Shown: positions 17,379-25,694 of the stretch, one piece after another
Layout: every line of letters begins with the position of its first letter
Position numbering within the stretch: position 1 is the stretch's first letter
Source of the DNA: Thiomicrorhabdus sp. ZW0627
GTDB taxonomy: Bacteria > Pseudomonadota > Gammaproteobacteria > Thiomicrospirales > Thiomicrospiraceae
Reading direction: 5' to 3'
NCBI RefSeq assembly: GCF_029767005.1
Contig: NZ_JARUQR010000001.1
Coordinates: forward strand, 1,266,259-1,330,258
Length of the DNA: 64,000 nucleotides
Translations under genes and position numbers: made by a program
The notes under the pieces: model-generated
What the model saw: only the letters and a program-made list of their open reading frames with translations
Told to the model about the DNA's origin: nothing
Database searches by the model: none

Positions 17379-18563
17379 ATGAAAAGACCTAATCGCTACT
17401 TTCGGGAATTATGCTCAGCCCTACTATTACTGGCGTCTCCCATTTCATGCACACAAGCCGCACCCATTCAGACTCAAATCATTCCTGAACAGATCTACGA
17501 TCAATATGTCAGTTTAGGAGGAACAATCATTCCTTTCAAAGAAGTCTCGATCAATGCGCAGGTAGCGGGACAGGTCAACTATATCTCCGGAATTGAGGGC
17601 GATCCATTCAGATCGGGTACATTGCTGGTTTCCATTGATGACGATGTTTTACGCGCTCAACGCAATGCGGCTCTGGCTCAATGGCAGCAGGCAAGTTATG
17701 CACATGAAAACGCACTCAACCAATATAACCGCGAGTTATGGAGCCCTAAGACAGCGCAGAGCATGCCGGGAATGGCTTTGCCCGGCCTAATGGATCAGGT
17801 ATTCAGCAAACCCATGTCCAACTCAATGGGCTACGGCAACACTCAGGTCGACCGTCAAGCCAATATGTCCTCCGCACTCTCTCACGTCAAAGAAACCGAA
17901 GCCATGATGCAGCAGATCAAATCGAAAATTGATGAAATCGATGTGATCTTGCTAGACACCAAGTCAATCGCTCCATTTGATGGTGTCATTGTCAAAAAGA
18001 TGGTTGAAGCAGGCGACACGGTTCAACCAGGACAGCCGATGATGACTTTCGCCAAAAGCAACCACCTGAGCATTGAAGTCAATGTCCCGGTCAACTTGAT
18101 GATTGGGATTCGCAAAGGCGATATTTTCCATGCCCGACTGGCTAACAAACTACCGATTCAAGTCCGCGTGGCACAAATATTCCCTGTAGCAAACAACCAA
18201 CAACATACCGTGACCGTGAAATTCGACCTGCCTGTCGGCACGCCTGCGGCACCAGGCATGTATGCAGAGGTTTCGGTCTTAAATTCCTCTTCGCAGCAAC
18301 AAGCCTTCCCAACCGTACCGTCATCATCAATCGTGCAACGGGGGAGCTTGCCTTGCATCTATACAGTCAACCCTAAAACGCAAAAAGTCGAAATGCGTGT
18401 CATACGCACAGGTGATGCGACAACAAACGGATACTACATTGTTCTTTCAGGTGTAAGGACCGGTGAAACCGTCATCACTAATCCGCCGATGGACATCGTA
18501 TCCGGCTGGATTTTAGACAAGGACAAATTAATTGATCCGAAGAAATCGGCAAACGAATTGTAA
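17379..18563 (+). CDS. RND efflux periplasmic adaptor (membrane fusion protein)
   Basis: Predicted 394-residue periplasmic adaptor of the HlyD/AcrA group that would link an RND pump to an outer-membrane channel. It has a signal peptide (cleavage near TQAAPI), a split lipoyl/barrel-sandwich domain (SINAQVAGQVNYISGIEGD and SIAPFDGVIVKKMVEAGDTV), a short alpha-hairpin between, and beta-barrel and membrane-proximal domains towards the C terminus. The hairpin carries a Met/Gly-rich insertion around residues 125-160. It is the first gene of the cluster and ends 13 bases before the pump gene. No outer-membrane factor gene is in the window, so a shared TolC would be needed. Confidence 0.85.
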   Translation: MKRPNRYFRELCSALLLLASPISCTQAAPIQTQIIPEQIYDQYVSLGGTIIPFKEVSINAQVAGQVNYISGIEGDPFRSGTLLVSIDDDVLRAQRNAALAQWQQASYAHENALNQYNRELWSPKTAQSMPGMALPGLMDQVFSKPMSNSMGYGNTQVDRQANMSSALSHVKETEAMMQQIKSKIDEIDVILLDTKSIAPFDGVIVKKMVEAGDTVQPGQPMMTFAKSNHLSIEVNVPVNLMIGIRKGDIFHARLANKLPIQVRVAQIFPVANNQQHTVTVKFDLPVGTPAAPGMYAEVSVLNSSSQQQAFPTVPSSSIVQRGSLPCIYTVNPKTQKVEMRVIRTGDATTNGYYIVLSGVRTGETVITNPPMDIVSGWILDKDKLIDPKKSANEL

Positions 18564-18576
18564 TCAGGTGACCAGA

Positions 18577-21500
18577 ATGCAAACCGAACACGAAAACTCA
18601 GCACCTGAAATCGATATGAAAGCGAATAAAAAACACGACTTGGCAGGTTCGACCGCTCGTGCCTATATCGATTCACCGATCACCCCTCTTTTCATTATCG
18701 CAGGGCTTGTAATCGGAATTCTCGGCATCCTCTTCACACCAAGACAGGAAGACCCACAGATTTCCGTACCGATGGTAGACATCATCTTGGAGTACCCGGG
18801 CGCCTCCAATAAACAAGTTGAAGCTCTGGTTTCCGAACCTCTGGAACGCCTGATGAAAGAGATCAAAGGCGTTGATCATGTCTATTCCGCATCCGAACGC
18901 GGCCAAGCAATGGTTACCGTCCAGTTTTTAGTGGGTGAAGATATGGAAACCGCTCTGGTGGACGTATATAACAAACTCGGTTCCAATCAGGATTTAATGC
19001 CTGAAGGCGTACCTCAACCGATGGTGAAACCCAAAGGGGCGGATGACGTGCCCGTCGTTGCCTTCACACTTTCATCCGACGAATTAGACAGTTCTCAGCT
19101 AAGACTGTTGGGCTTTGACGTACTACAGAAACTCGGTAGCCTCCCGCAAGCTGCGCAAGGTTTTGTCGTAGGCGGAGAACCAACGGAAATCAGCGTCGAA
19201 ATCCAACCTGAAAAACTGGCTGGCTATGGCATCTCCCTTACACAAATCGGACAAACCATCCGCGCGGCCAATAGTGAATCCGTAGCAGGTAGCTTAAACG
19301 CATGGCAACAACACTATAAAGTCTACACAGGCAACTACTTAAAATCGGCCGAAGACGTTTCAAATCTGATTGTCGGAGTCAAAGACAAAGCACCGGTATT
19401 CCTAAGAGACGTTGCCATTGTGAAAGAACAACCGAAAGAAGCCGAAAATCTGGTGCAATTTTACACAGGCCAAGGTCAAACATCTGGGCATCAATCCTCA
19501 GATGGTAGCAATGCTGTTACGGTCGCGCTAGCCAAACAGCCCGGTGCCAATGGTGTGAGTGTGGCACGTGATGCCATTGAAACCGTCAGTAATCTACGCG
19601 GAACCTTAATTCCGGACAATGTGCATATCCACATCACGCGAAACTACGGTGAATCTGCAAACGACAAAGTGAATGAACTGATTTTCAAACTGTTCATTGC
19701 CACCGGTTCCGTCACACTATTGATTTGGTTTTTTCTAGGATGGCGTGCCGCTGCCGTCGTCTCCATCGTCATACCGATTGTAATTCTATCAACCGTGTTT
19801 GCGGCTTGGATAATGGGACTCACCATCGACCGAGTGAGCTTGTTCGCCCTGATTTTTTCTATCGGAATTCTCGTAGACGATGCGGTCGTCGTATTAGAAA
19901 ACATCTATCGTCGCTGGTTGATTTCCGGTAACACAAAAACCCAGGTGACCATCGATGCGGTTTCCGAAGTCGGTAATCCGACCATCATCGCGACATTTGC
20001 CGTTATCGCTGCCTTGATGCCTATGGCCTTCGTCAGCGGCATGATGGGGCCTTATATGGCTCCCATCCCGCAATTGGGATCGGTTGCTATGGTCATTTCA
20101 TTATTTGCGGCTTTTGCCTTCACGCCTTGGCTGGCACAACGAATCAAGCCCAAAATGGAACAACTTAAGGCTTCCGAGCAAAAAGAACACGAACAAAGCG
20201 AAAAACTCGGTCGATTCTTTAACGTCTTGCTAAAAAGCCTGCTGGTTGAAAAAGCAAAAGGCTGGGGATTCCTGATCAGCATTTTCGTCGCATTCGCTTT
20301 AGCAGTCTACCTGGTTTACAGCACCATGGTTCCAGTCAAACTGCTGCCTTACGATAACAAACCGGACTTCAGCGTCGTCGTCAATTTCCCGGAAGGCACC
20401 GATTTACCAGTCACTGCAAACCTGACCCATACACTGGTGAAAACTTTGCAAGAGCTTGTACCGGAAGTCACCACAATGGAAAGTTACGTCGGGACGGCGG
20501 CCCCTTTCGATTTCAACGGCTTAGTACGCCACTACTACCTAAGACAAAACACATGGCAGGCGGACATCCAAGTCCATCTCGCGAATAAAGACGAGCGTGA
20601 CCGTAGCAGCCACGAAATCGCCGAATCGATTCGCTCAGCCTTAAATAAACTCGCGCGTACTCAAGGAGCCCGAATCGAAGTCGTAGAAATGCCGCCTGGG
20701 CCACCTGTTATGCAATCCATTGTTGCAGAAGTCTACGGTCCGGATGCAGAAACACGTAATACAACCGTTGAAAAGTTGACTCACCTGTTTGAAAAAGCTG
20801 AGATGGTAGTTGATGTCGATAATTTCATCACCGCCCCTCATGATAGCTGGCGTTTCGTCATCGACAAACAGAAAGCCATGGAGTCCGGCATCACGGTCAG
20901 CACCATCAACCAAACCATAAAAATGGCTATGGGCGGCTTCAAACTCGGAGACGTCAAGCAAGGCTTCAAACGTGGTGAACCGACGTTTATCACCATTCAA
21001 GCGCCCCCTTCAATGCGTGCTGAATTTGCCCGAATCGGTCAAATTCCGGTAACAGGTGAACTAGGACAACTCGTGCCGTTGAACGAACTGGGCCGGTTTG
21101 TCATCGAACGCCAGCAGACCATGATTTATCACAAAGACCTCAAGCCGGTTCAATACGTTACCGGTACCGGCGAAGGGCGCTTAGGCGCCCCAATCTACGG
21201 CATGCTTGAAATCCAGAAACTCATTGATGAAGACCCCGATTTGAAAGGTTTGCAAGGGAATTTCGTCATCACACCGGACGGTACGTCCGAGACGGGAATG
21301 ATCTGGGCTGGCGAATGGACAGTCACCTATCAGACCTTCCGAGATATGGGATTGGCTTTTGGAGTCGCGCTCCTAATCATCTATATGTTGGTCGTCTGGG
21401 AGTTCAAAAACTTCCTGATTCCATTGATTGTTATGGCTCCGATTCCTTTGACGCTAATCGGGATTGCTCCGGGACACTGGATTATGGGGGCGGAGTTTAC

Positions 21501-22053
21501 AGCCACTTCCATGATCGGATTTATCGCCCTTGCTGGCATCATCGTCCGTAATTCGATATTACTGGTGGACTTCTCAAGACAAGAAATCCAACACGGCACA
21601 CCGGTAACTGACGCCGTCATCTATGCGTGTAAAGCCAGAACACGCCCGATCGTCATTACGGCCGCTGCACTGGTTCTCGGTTCCAGTGTCATCCTATTCG
21701 ACCCGATTTTCCAAGGCATGGCAATCTCACTGATCTTCGGAATTGTTGTCGCTACGCTACTAACCCTGGTGGTCATCCCGCTTGGTTGTGTCAGTGCTCG
21801 TCGCGCTTTCTGCTCCAACAACTCTGAAGAAACCGGGTGCCAATTCGAAACGGTTAAACCCAACTCTAAACCGTCTTCAAATCACGAGGATAAAGAAACG
21901 GAAATCGCGCCAAACACCTCTGTGATCCAAGACACTGAAAATGAACAGAAAAAACCACTGACAGAAAATCAAGTGAGCCCAAATACAAAAAACATTAAAA
22001 CCAATACTCGCCGTAAACGCGGTATTCAATTAAAGGATTTAGACAATGAATAA
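18577..22053 (+). CDS. RND-family efflux transporter permease
   Basis: Predicted 1158-residue inner-membrane pump driven by proton motive force. The repeated RND plan is clear: TM1 near residue 35, a periplasmic porter domain, TM2-6 with the TM4 acid pair in FSIGILVDDAVVVLENI, a second porter domain and TM8-12. In the TM10 motif GIIVRNSILLVDF an Arg sits where AcrB has the proton-relay Lys940. ATG 18577 has an AGGTG ribosome binding site. After TM12 there is an unusually long polar cytoplasmic tail of about 85 residues ending in a basic stretch (RRKRG). The stop overlaps the next gene's start by 8 bases. The cargo is unknown; the gene context suggests an envelope-related substrate rather than a drug. 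Confidence 0.9.
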   Translation: MQTEHENSAPEIDMKANKKHDLAGSTARAYIDSPITPLFIIAGLVIGILGILFTPRQEDPQISVPMVDIILEYPGASNKQVEALVSEPLERLMKEIKGVDHVYSASERGQAMVTVQFLVGEDMETALVDVYNKLGSNQDLMPEGVPQPMVKPKGADDVPVVAFTLSSDELDSSQLRLLGFDVLQKLGSLPQAAQGFVVGGEPTEISVEIQPEKLAGYGISLTQIGQTIRAANSESVAGSLNAWQQHYKVYTGNYLKSAEDVSNLIVGVKDKAPVFLRDVAIVKEQPKEAENLVQFYTGQGQTSGHQSSDGSNAVTVALAKQPGANGVSVARDAIETVSNLRGTLIPDNVHIHITRNYGESANDKVNELIFKLFIATGSVTLLIWFFLGWRAAAVVSIVIPIVILSTVFAAWIMGLTIDRVSLFALIFSIGILVDDAVVVLENIYRRWLISGNTKTQVTIDAVSEVGNPTIIATFAVIAALMPMAFVSGMMGPYMAPIPQLGSVAMVISLFAAFAFTPWLAQRIKPKMEQLKASEQKEHEQSEKLGRFFNVLLKSLLVEKAKGWGFLISIFVAFALAVYLVYSTMVPVKLLPYDNKPDFSVVVNFPEGTDLPVTANLTHTLVKTLQELVPEVTTMESYVGTAAPFDFNGLVRHYYLRQNTWQADIQVHLANKDERDRSSHEIAESIRSALNKLARTQGARIEVVEMPPGPPVMQSIVAEVYGPDAETRNTTVEKLTHLFEKAEMVVDVDNFITAPHDSWRFVIDKQKAMESGITVSTINQTIKMAMGGFKLGDVKQGFKRGEPTFITIQAPPSMRAEFARIGQIPVTGELGQLVPLNELGRFVIERQQTMIYHKDLKPVQYVTGTGEGRLGAPIYGMLEIQKLIDEDPDLKGLQGNFVITPDGTSETGMIWAGEWTVTYQTFRDMGLAFGVALLIIYMLVVWEFKNFLIPLIVMAPIPLTLIGIAPGHWIMGAEFTATSMIGFIALAGIIVRNSILLVDFSRQEIQHGTPVTDAVIYACKARTRPIVITAAALVLGSSVILFDPIFQGMAISLIFGIVVATLLTLVVIPLGCVSARRAFCSNNSEETGCQFETVKPNSKPSSNHEDKETEIAPNTSVIQDTENEQKKPLTENQVSPNTKNIKTNTRRKRGIQLKDLDNE

Positions 22054-22591
22054 GACTTTCTATTCCACCACTCTAAAGGCTCTACTGTTGATTGGAGGTG
22101 TCTCATTATCACAGGCTGCCTCGGCTCAGTTTTGGCCTCAACCTGAAAGTGCCTATCAAGACAGACAACATTCGCCGCAGTGGATTGAAAACCAACACCC
22201 TCAATCTTTCACTCCGTCCTCGCCTGCTATCCAAGGAAACCACGCCGATGGTATGCCGCCGAGTTATAGCCGCTACCCTGCTCCTCAAGGAAATTACATG
22301 CCTTACGAAACAGCTCCGGCTTACGGCAATGCACCGCATTATAACGCGCAACCAGGCGCTTACGGAAATTATCCGATGTACACCCCAAGATATAACGGCG
22401 CTTGGAATAACACTCCGTGGAACAACACACCATGGAATAACTGGCGAAACGGAAACTGGGATATGGGGAACTGGTCCATGCCGAACATGAACATGCCTCA
22501 AATGAATATGCCCAAAATGCCTAATCCGAATTTCAACATGCCGAGCCCGTCGTTCAGCTGGCCGAATATGTCGATGCCATTTTGGAATTGA
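22046..22591 (+). CDS. Secreted Trp/Asn/Pro/Met-rich low-complexity protein, sulfur-globule-like
   Basis: Predicted 181-residue exported protein with a clear signal peptide (cleavage after AASA, before QFWPQ). The mature part is low-complexity: Tyr/Pro/Asn-rich to about residue 115, then tandem WNNTP repeats, then repeated NMP/NMPQM units to the C terminus (MPFWN). No Cys and no enzyme motif. The composition resembles structural proteins that coat periplasmic sulfur globules in sulfur bacteria (SgpA/B/C type), but also other self-assembling envelope proteins. It is translationally coupled to the pump gene. Function is inferred from composition only. Confidence 0.6.
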   Translation: MNKTFYSTTLKALLLIGGVSLSQAASAQFWPQPESAYQDRQHSPQWIENQHPQSFTPSSPAIQGNHADGMPPSYSRYPAPQGNYMPYETAPAYGNAPHYNAQPGAYGNYPMYTPRYNGAWNNTPWNNTPWNNWRNGNWDMGNWSMPNMNMPQMNMPKMPNPNFNMPSPSFSWPNMSMPFWN

Positions 22592-22611
22592 TTGGAAAAC
22601 AGAGTTTTAAA

Positions 22612-22716
22612 GTCTTTTGCCCAGGCGTTCAAACTTAAGCAAAAGACATTGAAAACGGCTTAAAAAAGCCATTTAACAGGTCTGTAATCAGACTACAAAA
22701 AGACCGTTGATTACAG
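22612..22716 (+). promoter_or_regulatory. Tandem inverted repeats between the two secreted-protein genes
   Basis: Two 9-bp perfect inverted repeats are seen: GTCTTTTGC / GCAAAAGAC (22612-22620 with 22639-22647) and CTGTAATCA / TGATTACAG (22682-22690 with 22708-22716). Neither is followed by a long T-run. They may act as a leaky terminator, RNA processing sites or operators for a second promoter in the 206-base gap. Confidence 0.4.
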
Positions 22717-22797
22717 ATAACTCTTCAAAAAGACGGGATTTAGTGCACCCCTGCCTTTTTTCAAAGCGACTGCACATATTATCAAATTCAAAGGAGA

Positions 22798-23370
22798 ATG
22801 ATAATGAACAAGATTGCATTAGTAACCCTATTTTCAGCCGTTATGTTGAACGTTCAAAGCGCATCGGCAAACTGGTTCGATGGCCCATGGAACAACGGAG
22901 GTTATAACAACGGTCAAGGACAGGGTAATGGCTACGGAAATGGCTATGGAAACGGTTACCAATCCGGTAACGGAAACGGGCAAGGGAACGGTTCCGGTAA
23001 AGGGTCCGGAAAAGGCTCCTTCAACATGGGATTCAATGCTGAAACCAACATGGATGGTTCCGCACAAGGTCAAGGCCAACGCCAACAAAATATGAACGGA
23101 AGCTATTACGGCAATGGATACAACCAAGGCTATGGTAACGGCTATAACCGCAGTTACGGATGGGGGCAACCATATCAAGGCCAACCATACTATTACATGC
23201 CGCAACCTCAACAATACATGCCACAACAAGCCGCACCACAAGGGAATATGGCTCCTCAAGGCGGACAGCCGATGATGGCTGCACCACAGCCTTACTACCC
23301 ATACCCAATGCCACCGGCGCCTCCGGTACAACAAGCGCCACAAGCACCTGCGGCGCCACAAAACAAGTAA
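22798..23370 (+). CDS. Secreted Gly/Asn/Tyr/Gln-rich protein, sulfur globule family-like
   Basis: Predicted 190-residue exported protein. The signal peptide ends at SASA and the mature chain begins NWFDGPWNNGGYNNG. It has GNGYGNGYGNGY and GNGQGNGSGKGSGKG repeats, a short block FNMGFNAETNMDG, further GYG-rich repeats, then a PQQ/PYY-rich tail ending in Pro-Ala repeats. The start WFDGPWNNG, the FNM block and the Pro/Ala tail resemble proteins annotated as sulfur globule family in sulfur-oxidising gammaproteobacteria; I recall this from general knowledge and could not run a search. A strong AAAGGAG ribosome binding site precedes the ATG. Confidence 0.65.
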   Translation: MIMNKIALVTLFSAVMLNVQSASANWFDGPWNNGGYNNGQGQGNGYGNGYGNGYQSGNGNGQGNGSGKGSGKGSFNMGFNAETNMDGSAQGQGQRQQNMNGSYYGNGYNQGYGNGYNRSYGWGQPYQGQPYYYMPQPQQYMPQQAAPQGNMAPQGGQPMMAAPQPYYPYPMPPAPPVQQAPQAPAAPQNK

Positions 23371-23381
23371 ACCTCTGCAAG

Positions 23382-23420
23382 GTCTCTCCTCCAATGCAAC
23401 CGACGTTGCATTGAGGAGAC
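23382..23420 (+). terminator. Strong hairpin after the Gly-rich secreted-protein gene
   Basis: TCTCCTCCAATGCAAC pairs with GTTGCATTGAGGAGA around a CGAC tetraloop: 9 perfect base pairs, a one-base bulge, then 6 more. No T-run follows, so it is better explained as an mRNA 3' stabiliser or processing point than a full terminator. Confidence 0.5.
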
Positions 23421-23448
23421 ACCGCATTAACTCCAAACTTACAGACGT

Positions 23449-23480
23449 CTTTGCTTAACACCATTTAAGCAAAGCCGTTT
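23449..23480 (+). terminator. Second hairpin upstream of the ParA-like gene
   Basis: A perfect 10-bp stem CTTTGCTTAA / TTAAGCAAAG (23449-23458 with 23465-23474) with a 6-base loop is followed by CCGTTTT. It lies 24 bases before the next ATG and may attenuate transcription into the ParA-GTPase part of the cluster. Confidence 0.45.
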
Positions 23481-23497
23481 TAACACTGGAAAACACC

Positions 23498-24157
23498 ATG
23501 ATCACAGTAATAGGAAACATGAAAGGCGGTACGGGAAAAAGCACCGTATCATTCAACTTAGCCGTATGGCTCGCCCAAAATCATCAATCCGTTCGGGTTT
23601 TCGACTGCGATCCGCAGAAAACCATGAGCGATGTACTACAAGTACGAATTGAAGAAGGCTACGCACCAGCACTAGCCACTGCTGAAGATGCAGATGATTT
23701 AAGCCATTTATCCCGCAAAGACAGTCCGACTGACCAGCATTTACTGATCGACGCGAGCATGAGCGACCAAAAAGCCCTGTCCCAAGCCATCTTACTCGCA
23801 GATCAAATCCTGATTCCCGTCGCTCCCAGTCAGGCTGATATTTGGTCAACACAACGTTTTTTGAATTTAATTTTAAACCTACGCTCCAACCCTCCAAGAC
23901 TCGTTGCTGTACTTAACCGTGCCGACACACACCCTTTTGTCGCGGAAACCAAAGAAACGGAGGACGCTCTGGATAGGCTTAATGCCATTGAACGTATCCC
24001 GTTCCGTCTACACAACCGTACAGCCTACCGAAGATCATTCAGCGAAGGATTAGCCGTATTTGAACTCGAACCCGACGACAAAGCGAGCCGGGAATTTTTA
24101 CACATGGCCAAAACCCTCTTTGGCGAATCGTTAAATCAACCTACTCCGAGAGGATGA
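23498..24157 (+). CDS. Orphan ParA/MinD-family ATPase
   Basis: Predicted 219-residue cytoplasmic P-loop ATPase of the ParA/MinD/McdA group, proteins that form gradients on the nucleoid or membrane and position cargo. The deviant Walker A motif KGGTGKST lies at residues 9-16 with the signature Lys9; DCDPQKTMSD is the Walker A' region and LLIDASMSD the Walker B strand. There is no ParB gene, no parS-like repeat and no Min or flagellar gene nearby, so chromosome segregation is unlikely. Its stop overlaps the next gene's start (ATGA). Context suggests placement of a structure made with the neighbouring envelope proteins. Confidence 0.85.
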   Translation: MITVIGNMKGGTGKSTVSFNLAVWLAQNHQSVRVFDCDPQKTMSDVLQVRIEEGYAPALATAEDADDLSHLSRKDSPTDQHLLIDASMSDQKALSQAILLADQILIPVAPSQADIWSTQRFLNLILNLRSNPPRLVAVLNRADTHPFVAETKETEDALDRLNAIERIPFRLHNRTAYRRSFSEGLAVFELEPDDKASREFLHMAKTLFGESLNQPTPRG

Positions 24158-25032
24158 CTATGCAATTACTTAGATTAATACTGAACAATGGTTTCTTCAT
24201 ACTGGTACTGGCAGCGGCGGCCATCCTTTCTTTAGCCTACTCGACACGAGCACCTGAATCGAATGAAATGAAAAATCCACTGCCGATAACCGACTCTAAA
24301 ACTATTGAGAATAATGCGGCCAAATCCGACCGTAACAATGAGTTGAACACATCCAATACTACTAAAGAAGAAAGTGATTCCAGTCTGAACGATGCCACTC
24401 TAGTCGAACCACTCCAAACGACAGAAAATGTGAACGTGCAACCGGAACAAGACAAAATCGCTGCGAGTGCTTCGAAAACAGAGTCTGCCAAAGAAGACAC
24501 TCAATCACAGATTAAGCCGAACGTATCTAGCATGGCAACTGAAAATAAATATATCAGCCTAGAAACCGAAATAGGTCTCTCCTCAGAAAACGAATCAAAC
24601 ACTCGTTCCAACCGAGAAGTGATTGAATCAACATTAATCCAATACAACTCATTTCAACAGGCCTGGCAGGCAGCTCGCTTTGCTTTTTACAATTCAAACT
24701 TGTCGCAAGCCGAACAAATTTACGACGCTCTCGCCATCATCAGCCAAAATCCCAATGTCCTTGGAGAATACGGCAACTTGATGTGGAGGCTAAACCAACC
24801 TCAAAAAGCGGCTCAATTATGGAAAGCCAGTGCAAACGAATGGATCTCAAACAATCAATCGCAACGAGCCGCTTATTTGGCCAACAGACTGGCAACTTTC
24901 TCTCCACAAACGACGGACTGGATTCGTAAACGCCTTAATCAAACACAAATGGACAACGTCATGAACCTGTTACCAAGACCGCCTGTTCATTCCATATTCC
25001 CCCGTTCCAATCCCAGTAATACAGCAAATTAA
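24154..25032 (+). CDS. Membrane-anchored protein with disordered linker and helical-repeat C terminus
   Basis: Predicted 292-residue protein. One transmembrane helix (about residues 10-28) is followed by a long Ser/Thr/Asn/Glu-rich disordered region to about residue 165. A helical domain at about 170-265 (AWQAARFAFYNSNLSQAEQIYDAL, then GEYGNLMWRLNQPQKAAQLW) resembles two or three tetratricopeptide repeats. A second ATG 6 bases downstream is an alternative start. The topology would place the repeats in the periplasm as a protein-interaction module. It overlaps the ParA-like gene by 4 bases and precedes the coiled-coil gene by 17. I do not recognise a characterised family. Confidence 0.7.
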   Translation: MTMQLLRLILNNGFFILVLAAAAILSLAYSTRAPESNEMKNPLPITDSKTIENNAAKSDRNNELNTSNTTKEESDSSLNDATLVEPLQTTENVNVQPEQDKIAASASKTESAKEDTQSQIKPNVSSMATENKYISLETEIGLSSENESNTRSNREVIESTLIQYNSFQQAWQAARFAFYNSNLSQAEQIYDALAIISQNPNVLGEYGNLMWRLNQPQKAAQLWKASANEWISNNQSQRAAYLANRLATFSPQTTDWIRKRLNQTQMDNVMNLLPRPPVHSIFPRSNPSNTAN

Positions 25033-25049
25033 AGGTCTAAGGAAAAATC

Positions 25050-25694
25050 ATGACTCAACCGAACCAATTGGATTTAAACATAGATACCCAAAAGGATATT
25101 TCCGATCTTTCCAAGGCTATGACGCATGGGATTCGTAAATGGGAACGCGTGCTTTATCCTATGATGATCGCCTTCATACTTTTAGCCGCCTATGGATTTT
25201 ATTTGATTCTGAACATAACCAAAGACATGAATAATGTCTCTCGTAATATGAGCCAAATTTCAGATAATATGATAACTATGACTCGGGCGGTTGCCACAAT
25301 GACCAATACCATGAACCAAAAGATGAATGGCATAGAGGCACGTTTGATCTCCATGGATGCGCATATGGCGAACATAAACGGCTACCTGAAGAGCATGAAC
25401 GATCAATTTATCAAGGCAAACACAGCGATGAACCAACTTGATATCAATCTGATGGACATGAATAAGACCTTGCACGGCATCCATGAATCGGTTTACTTCA
25501 TGGGGTACTCTGCCAACAACATGAGTGCGAACCTATCGGAGCTGAACGGCAACATTTCGGCACCGATGAACAGTATGAATTCCCTAGTGCCATGGTCAGC
25601 CATGCCGTCGAACAGTCGTCGTCAATATGCACCGGCCCCTTACATTCTTCCCCCTGCCGGCAATGCCCGCACAAATGAGGAACATTCAAAATGA
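25050..25694 (+). CDS. Membrane-anchored Met/Asn-rich coiled-coil protein
   Basis: Predicted 214-residue protein with about 35 cytoplasmic residues, one transmembrane helix (about 36-57) and a long amphipathic helical region (about 60-180). That region is rich in Met, Asn and Ser with heptad-like spacing (MNNVSRNMSQISDNMITMTR, MNQKMNGIEARLISMDAHM), then a Pro-rich tail. The layout recalls membrane-bound rod or scaffold proteins. It ends in ATGA, overlapping the GTPase gene by 4 bases, so the two products are probably made in coupled fashion and may form a complex. No known domain recognised. Confidence 0.7.
   Translation: MTQPNQLDLNIDTQKDISDLSKAMTHGIRKWERVLYPMMIAFILLAAYGFYLILNITKDMNNVSRNMSQISDNMITMTRAVATMTNTMNQKMNGIEARLISMDAHMANINGYLKSMNDQFIKANTAMNQLDINLMDMNKTLHGIHESVYFMGYSANNMSANLSELNGNISAPMNSMNSLVPWSAMPSNSRRQYAPAPYILPPAGNARTNEEHSK

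Noticed and set aside
17379-22053. Pump as a Cus/Czc-type heavy-metal exporter because of Met-rich parts in the adaptor
   Set aside because: No metal-binding CusF-like gene, metal regulator or clear metal-relay Met triad could be read; only a generic RND call is supported.
22109-23464. Long open frames on the opposite strand and in other frames of the two secreted-protein genes
   Set aside because: They are shadows of low-complexity coding sequence; signal peptides, ribosome binding sites and operon direction all support the plus-strand frames.
23498-24157. ParA-like gene as a McdA carboxysome-positioning protein or a plasmid partition protein
   Set aside because: No carboxysome, McdB, ParB or replication genes are nearby; the context is envelope proteins.
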